Below the pieces are notes generated by a model. That model ran no database searches. It saw nothing but the letters and a program-made list of their open reading frames with translations, and had not been told where the DNA came from. Both the position numbers and the translations under genes were made by a program. From an uncultured Draconibacterium sp. (GTDB lineage: Bacteria > Bacteroidota > Bacteroidia > Bacteroidales > Prolixibacteraceae): a DNA stretch of 64,000 nucleotides. Positions within the stretch are counted from its first letter, which is position 1, and every line of letters starts with the position of its first letter. The stretch is taken from NCBI RefSeq assembly GCF_963676815.1, contig NZ_OY781365.1, positions 2,018,501 to 2,082,500 of the forward strand. Direction: 5' to 3'. Of this stretch, positions 61,140-64,000 are shown piece by piece.

Positions 61140-61592
61140 TTATTTCTCAACAGGAATCTGATCAACTCTTCGGGCGTGTCGTCCGCCTTCAAAATCTTCG
61201 TTCAGAAAAGTTGAAACAATAGCAATGGCTTCTTCATCGCTTACAAAACGACCGGGCACTGCACACACATTTGCATTGTTGTGCTGACGCGCCAGTGCGG
61301 CAATTTCTTCTTTCCAGCAAACCGCTGAACGTACTCCCTGATGCTTGTTCGCAGCAATACTAATTCCCTGGCCACTTCCGCAAAAAGTGATACCGATTTC
61401 GTATTCACCACTTTCAATTGCTTCACCCATTTTATGAGCATAAATAGGGTAGTCTACGCTTTCGTCGGTGTAACATCCAAAATCTTTAAAAGCAATGTTA
61501 TTATCGCTCAAAAATTTTAAAATCACTTGCTTTTTTGCAAATCCGGCATGATCGCTTGCCAACGCTATTACTTTTCCCTCTAAATTCTTCAT
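61140..61592 (-). CDS. rpiB: Ribose 5-phosphate isomerase B
   Basis: 150 residues. Motifs are ASDHAGF, the catalytic Cys region ITFCGSGQGISIAANK, and NNANVCAVPGRFVSDEEA. It interconverts ribose 5-phosphate and ribulose 5-phosphate. Its stop abuts the lutB start. A TAATTTTG box overlaps the 5' end region and would give a very short leader. Confidence 0.95.
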   Translation of the reverse strand: MKNLEGKVIALASDHAGFAKKQVILKFLSDNNIAFKDFGCYTDESVDYPIYAHKMGEAIESGEYEIGITFCGSGQGISIAANKHQGVRSAVCWKEEIAALARQHNNANVCAVPGRFVSDEEAIAIVSTFLNEDFEGGRHARRVDQIPVEK

Positions 61593-61704
61593 TTGTGCAA
61601 AATTAATACTTTTTGATATTTATTTCATTTATTCCTAATATTTGTTGACTGAGAGGAAAACAATAGTGGATTTTACAGTTAATAAAAATATAATAATCAA
61701 TATT

Positions 61705-63189
61705 TTACGACTTATTTATAAAGGGAATAAATCGCTTTAACTCGTTTATTTCCCATTTAAAAACAAGTACAATAAAAGCCAGGGCTAAAACTAAATTGAT
61801 TGAATATTTAAGTATTACCTGTAAATCGAGCGTAAATTGAGCGATGCCCACAATAACCATGGCTGCAAGAAAATAACTGCCAATTCGTTTGAGATCGTAC
61901 GGCACCGGAAAATGTCTTTGCCCCAGAAAATAGGAGATGACCAGCATAACCAAAAAGCAGACAAACACTGCAATTGCCGATCCCATATAACCCATAACCG
62001 GAACCAAAGCAAGGTTTAAAACCAATGTAATTGTGGCGCCAATTAAAGCCATATAAGCGCCGTAGCGCGTTTTGTCGGTTAATTTGTACCACAACGACAG
62101 CGTGAAATACATGCCATAAAAAAGATTAGCCATTAACACGATTGGCACCACTTTTAATCCCTGGTGATATTCGGTATCGACAATCACTTTTATGACATCA
62201 ATAAATAACACCATTCCGATGAAAATAACCAGCCCAAAAATGACAAAATATTTCATTACAACAGCATATATTTTTGGGTCGTCTTTTGATCCTTCACGGG
62301 CAAAAAAGAAAGGTTCAAAAGCATAACGGAACGCCTGAATAAACATATTCATCAGCACGGCCAGTTTGTAGTTGGCACCGTAAATACCGAGCTGAAACAT
62401 CGGATCCTGATTCTCAGGCACCAAAAACGGAATCAGCACTTTATCGATATTTTGATTCACCATTCCAGTTAATCCAACAATCAAAATCGGGAAACCATAA
62501 CTCAACATTTGTTTCAGCAACTTTTTATCAAACTGCAATGAGATTTTAAAGATCTCTGGAAGCAGTAAAACAAGCGTAATCAGCGAAGCCAGTAAATTAG
62601 AAATAAACACATAACCAACACCGATATCGGCTGAATAAATCGTTGAAATTATTGATTCGGAATTATTGGCTAAAATCTTTGGACACAAGGAAATAAAGAA
62701 CAAGTTAAATCCAATATTAAAACCAATATTTACCAGTTTAATGAAGGCAAATTTTATGGGCCGGTTCTTTAAACGGAGCCGTGCAAATGGAATGGCTGTA
62801 AACGCATCGACACCTAAAATTATGGCAAACCACAGAATATACTCAGGGTGATCGGGATATTGAATCCAGGCAGCTATTTCGTTTCGAAAAGCTGCTGCCA
62901 GCAACACAAACGAAAAAGTGGTAAAAAACAAGGATACCATCGATGTGGAATACACTTTTTCCGGATCATCACTTTTTGAGGCGAAACGGAAATAGGAAGT
63001 CTCCATTCCGTAAGTGAGCAACACCAATAAGAATGCAACATATGCGTACATGTTGGTTACCACGCCGTATTCGCCGGGCAAAAACATAAACGAATAATAG
63101 GGGACTAGCCACCAGTTTAAAAAGCGGCCCACAATGCTGCTTACCCCGTAAATAGCCGTATCGCTTGCTAATTTCTTAAAAGGATTCAA
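61705..63189 (-). CDS. Wzx-like polysaccharide flippase, TTG start
   Basis: 494 residues with 12-14 membrane spans, in the oligosaccharide/polysaccharide flippase (MATE-like) group: NPFKKLASDTAIYGVSSIVG, then membrane segments and KWEINELKRFIPFI. It should translocate a lipid-linked glycan. The start is a TTG at 63189, chosen because the preceding sequence stops and the start fits related proteins (MNPFKKLA). A TATCTTTG box lies just upstream. Confidence 0.85.
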   Translation of the reverse strand: MNPFKKLASDTAIYGVSSIVGRFLNWWLVPYYSFMFLPGEYGVVTNMYAYVAFLLVLLTYGMETSYFRFASKSDDPEKVYSTSMVSLFFTTFSFVLLAAAFRNEIAAWIQYPDHPEYILWFAIILGVDAFTAIPFARLRLKNRPIKFAFIKLVNIGFNIGFNLFFISLCPKILANNSESIISTIYSADIGVGYVFISNLLASLITLVLLLPEIFKISLQFDKKLLKQMLSYGFPILIVGLTGMVNQNIDKVLIPFLVPENQDPMFQLGIYGANYKLAVLMNMFIQAFRYAFEPFFFAREGSKDDPKIYAVVMKYFVIFGLVIFIGMVLFIDVIKVIVDTEYHQGLKVVPIVLMANLFYGMYFTLSLWYKLTDKTRYGAYMALIGATITLVLNLALVPVMGYMGSAIAVFVCFLVMLVISYFLGQRHFPVPYDLKRIGSYFLAAMVIVGIAQFTLDLQVILKYSINLVLALAFIVLVFKWEINELKRFIPFINKS

Positions 63190-63205
63190 TTGTTGAATTT
63201 TTAAG

Positions 63206-63213
63206 CAAAGATA
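63206..63213 (-). promoter_or_regulatory. -7 box of the flippase gene
   Basis: Reads TATCTTTG on the minus strand, 17 bases before the TTG start; supports the alternative start codon. Confidence 0.55.
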
Positions 63214-63264
63214 AAATCATTTGCTTTGATGCTTTTCGATAAAACAACGTTTTACAATATGTTT

Positions 63265-63272
63265 TATCTTTG
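63265..63272 (+). promoter_or_regulatory. -7 box of the glutaminyl cyclase gene
   Basis: TATCTTTG, an exact TAnnTTTG match, 20 bases before ATG 63293; divergent from the flippase box. Confidence 0.55.
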
Positions 63273-63292
63273 AAGTCAAAAATAACAGTGTA

Positions 63293-64000
63293 ATGAAGCG
63301 TAACCTTTTCCCGTTAGTACTTATATTTTGTTTGTTTGTGAGCTTTTTTTCGTGTTCTAATAAATCGAATAAACGCCCACGTAAACCGGTGAGCACAGTA
63401 AACATTAAACCAGGCAAACAAATGTATACTTCGGGCGATAAAGTAACACTGGATATTAAAACCCGCTTACGTGACGGCGAATTGAAATCGGTAAAAGTTT
63501 ATTACGAGGGAGAATTACTAAAGGAAAGCACCGAGCTTAATTTTGAAATTGCCGGTGTGGAGCTGGATCAGGTTGGAAACACCAGTTTTAAAGTAGACGC
63601 TGAAAAAACCGACGGATTAAAAAACAGCCTCACAAAAACGATTAATGTAATTTCAGATATAGCACCCAAACAACTGACTTACCAGGTAATTGAAAAATAT
63701 CCGCATTTAAAAACTTCGTATACCCAGGGATTGGAATATTACAATGGTTATTTGTATGAAGGAACCGGTGAAACCGGCCATTCAAAACTGATGAAAATCG
63801 ACATCAAAACCGGTAAACCTCTTCAGTCTATCGACATGGACGAAAAGTATTTTGGCGAAGGAATTACTCTATTAAACGGTAAAATTTACCAGCTTACTTA
63901 TCATGCCAAAAAAGGCTTTGTTTACGATCTTGAAACGTTTGCGGTAATCGATAGCTTTACGTACAAATCGGAACAAGGATGGGGTTTGACAAACGATGGT
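63293..64000 (+). CDS. Glutaminyl-peptide cyclotransferase lipoprotein, 3' part outside window
   Basis: 236 residues are visible; the gene runs off the right edge. Lipoprotein signal (LFCLFVSFFSCSN). After about 130 residues of an N-terminal domain comes the glutamine cyclotransferase propeller (TSYTQGLEYYNGYLYEGTGE, LMKIDIKTGKPLQS, YFGEGITLLNGKIYQLTY). The enzyme makes pyroglutamate at N-termini of exported proteins, which is common in Bacteroidota with glutamine at the mature +1 position. Confidence 0.85.
   Translation, partial: MKRNLFPLVLIFCLFVSFFSCSNKSNKRPRKPVSTVNIKPGKQMYTSGDKVTLDIKTRLRDGELKSVKVYYEGELLKESTELNFEIAGVELDQVGNTSFKVDAEKTDGLKNSLTKTINVISDIAPKQLTYQVIEKYPHLKTSYTQGLEYYNGYLYEGTGETGHSKLMKIDIKTGKPLQSIDMDEKYFGEGITLLNGKIYQLTYHAKKGFVYDLETFAVIDSFTYKSEQGWGLTNDG

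Overview
The window looks like a chromosomal segment from a member of the Bacteroidota, probably a marine or sediment Bacteroidales or Marinilabiliales type such as the Prolixibacteraceae. This is inferred from the gene families (PorT-like barrel, DUF4292, CarboxypepD-regulated TonB receptor, Gfo/Idh/MocA plus sugar isomerase pairs, Rrf2/LutB), from Bacteroidota-type -7 boxes (TAnnTTTG) before many genes, and from the near absence of Shine-Dalgarno sequences. No rRNA, tRNA, CRISPR array, transposase or phage gene was found.

Layout. Positions 1-11.6 kb form an accessory, repeat-rich zone. It holds a TetR/AarF-kinase pair, several small uncharacterised genes, an HNH endonuclease with two small partner genes, a 31-codon remnant of the mismatch endonuclease gene vsr, and a frameshifted N-formylglutamate amidohydrolase. 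Between them lie about 13 copies of a composite intergenic element: inverted outer arms around a GC-rich hairpin. Some copies are single; others form tandem arrays with periods of about 299, 182 and 187 bp. I saw none of these elements in the other 52 kb. A separate 21-bp-period minisatellite lies at 5979-6293.

Positions 11.6-21.6 kb carry mostly minus-strand envelope and enzyme genes: tocopherol cyclase-like, CIA30, PQQ-repeat lipoprotein, alpha/beta hydrolase, acyltransferase 3, OprB-like porin, SRPBCC and lipocalin. Positions 21.7-23.7 kb hold a queuosine operon (precursor transporter, queC, queF) whose very short leader folds as a preQ1-I riboswitch. Positions 23.8-33.6 kb hold a Crp/Fnr regulator, a tiny winged-helix protein, an epimerase, adenine deaminase, two Gfo/Idh/MocA oxidoreductases, a sugar isomerase and a TonB receptor.

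Positions 33.7-41.1 kb hold dtd, a MazG-like gene, ilvE, an ECF sigma factor with an anti-sigma-like partner, and an outer-membrane barrel gene. The sigma gene and the barrel gene share a TGTAAC-N16/17-CGTC promoter motif, and the barrel promoter is preceded by eight palindromes spaced about 41 bp apart. Positions 41.2-49.1 kb hold a compact operon joining a small exported protein, a TonB receptor, an MFS permease and the last three heme-synthesis enzymes (hemN, hemG/hemY, hemH). This suggests uptake of a porphyrin precursor followed by conversion to heme.

Positions 49.2-64 kb hold an aldehyde dehydrogenase, OsmC with a divergent Crp/Fnr gene, a double GNAT protein, an EnvC/DUF4292/TPR/dut block, hemW, a VanZ-like protein, the rpiB-lutB-rrf2 operon, a flippase with a TTG start, and the 5' part of a glutaminyl cyclase gene.
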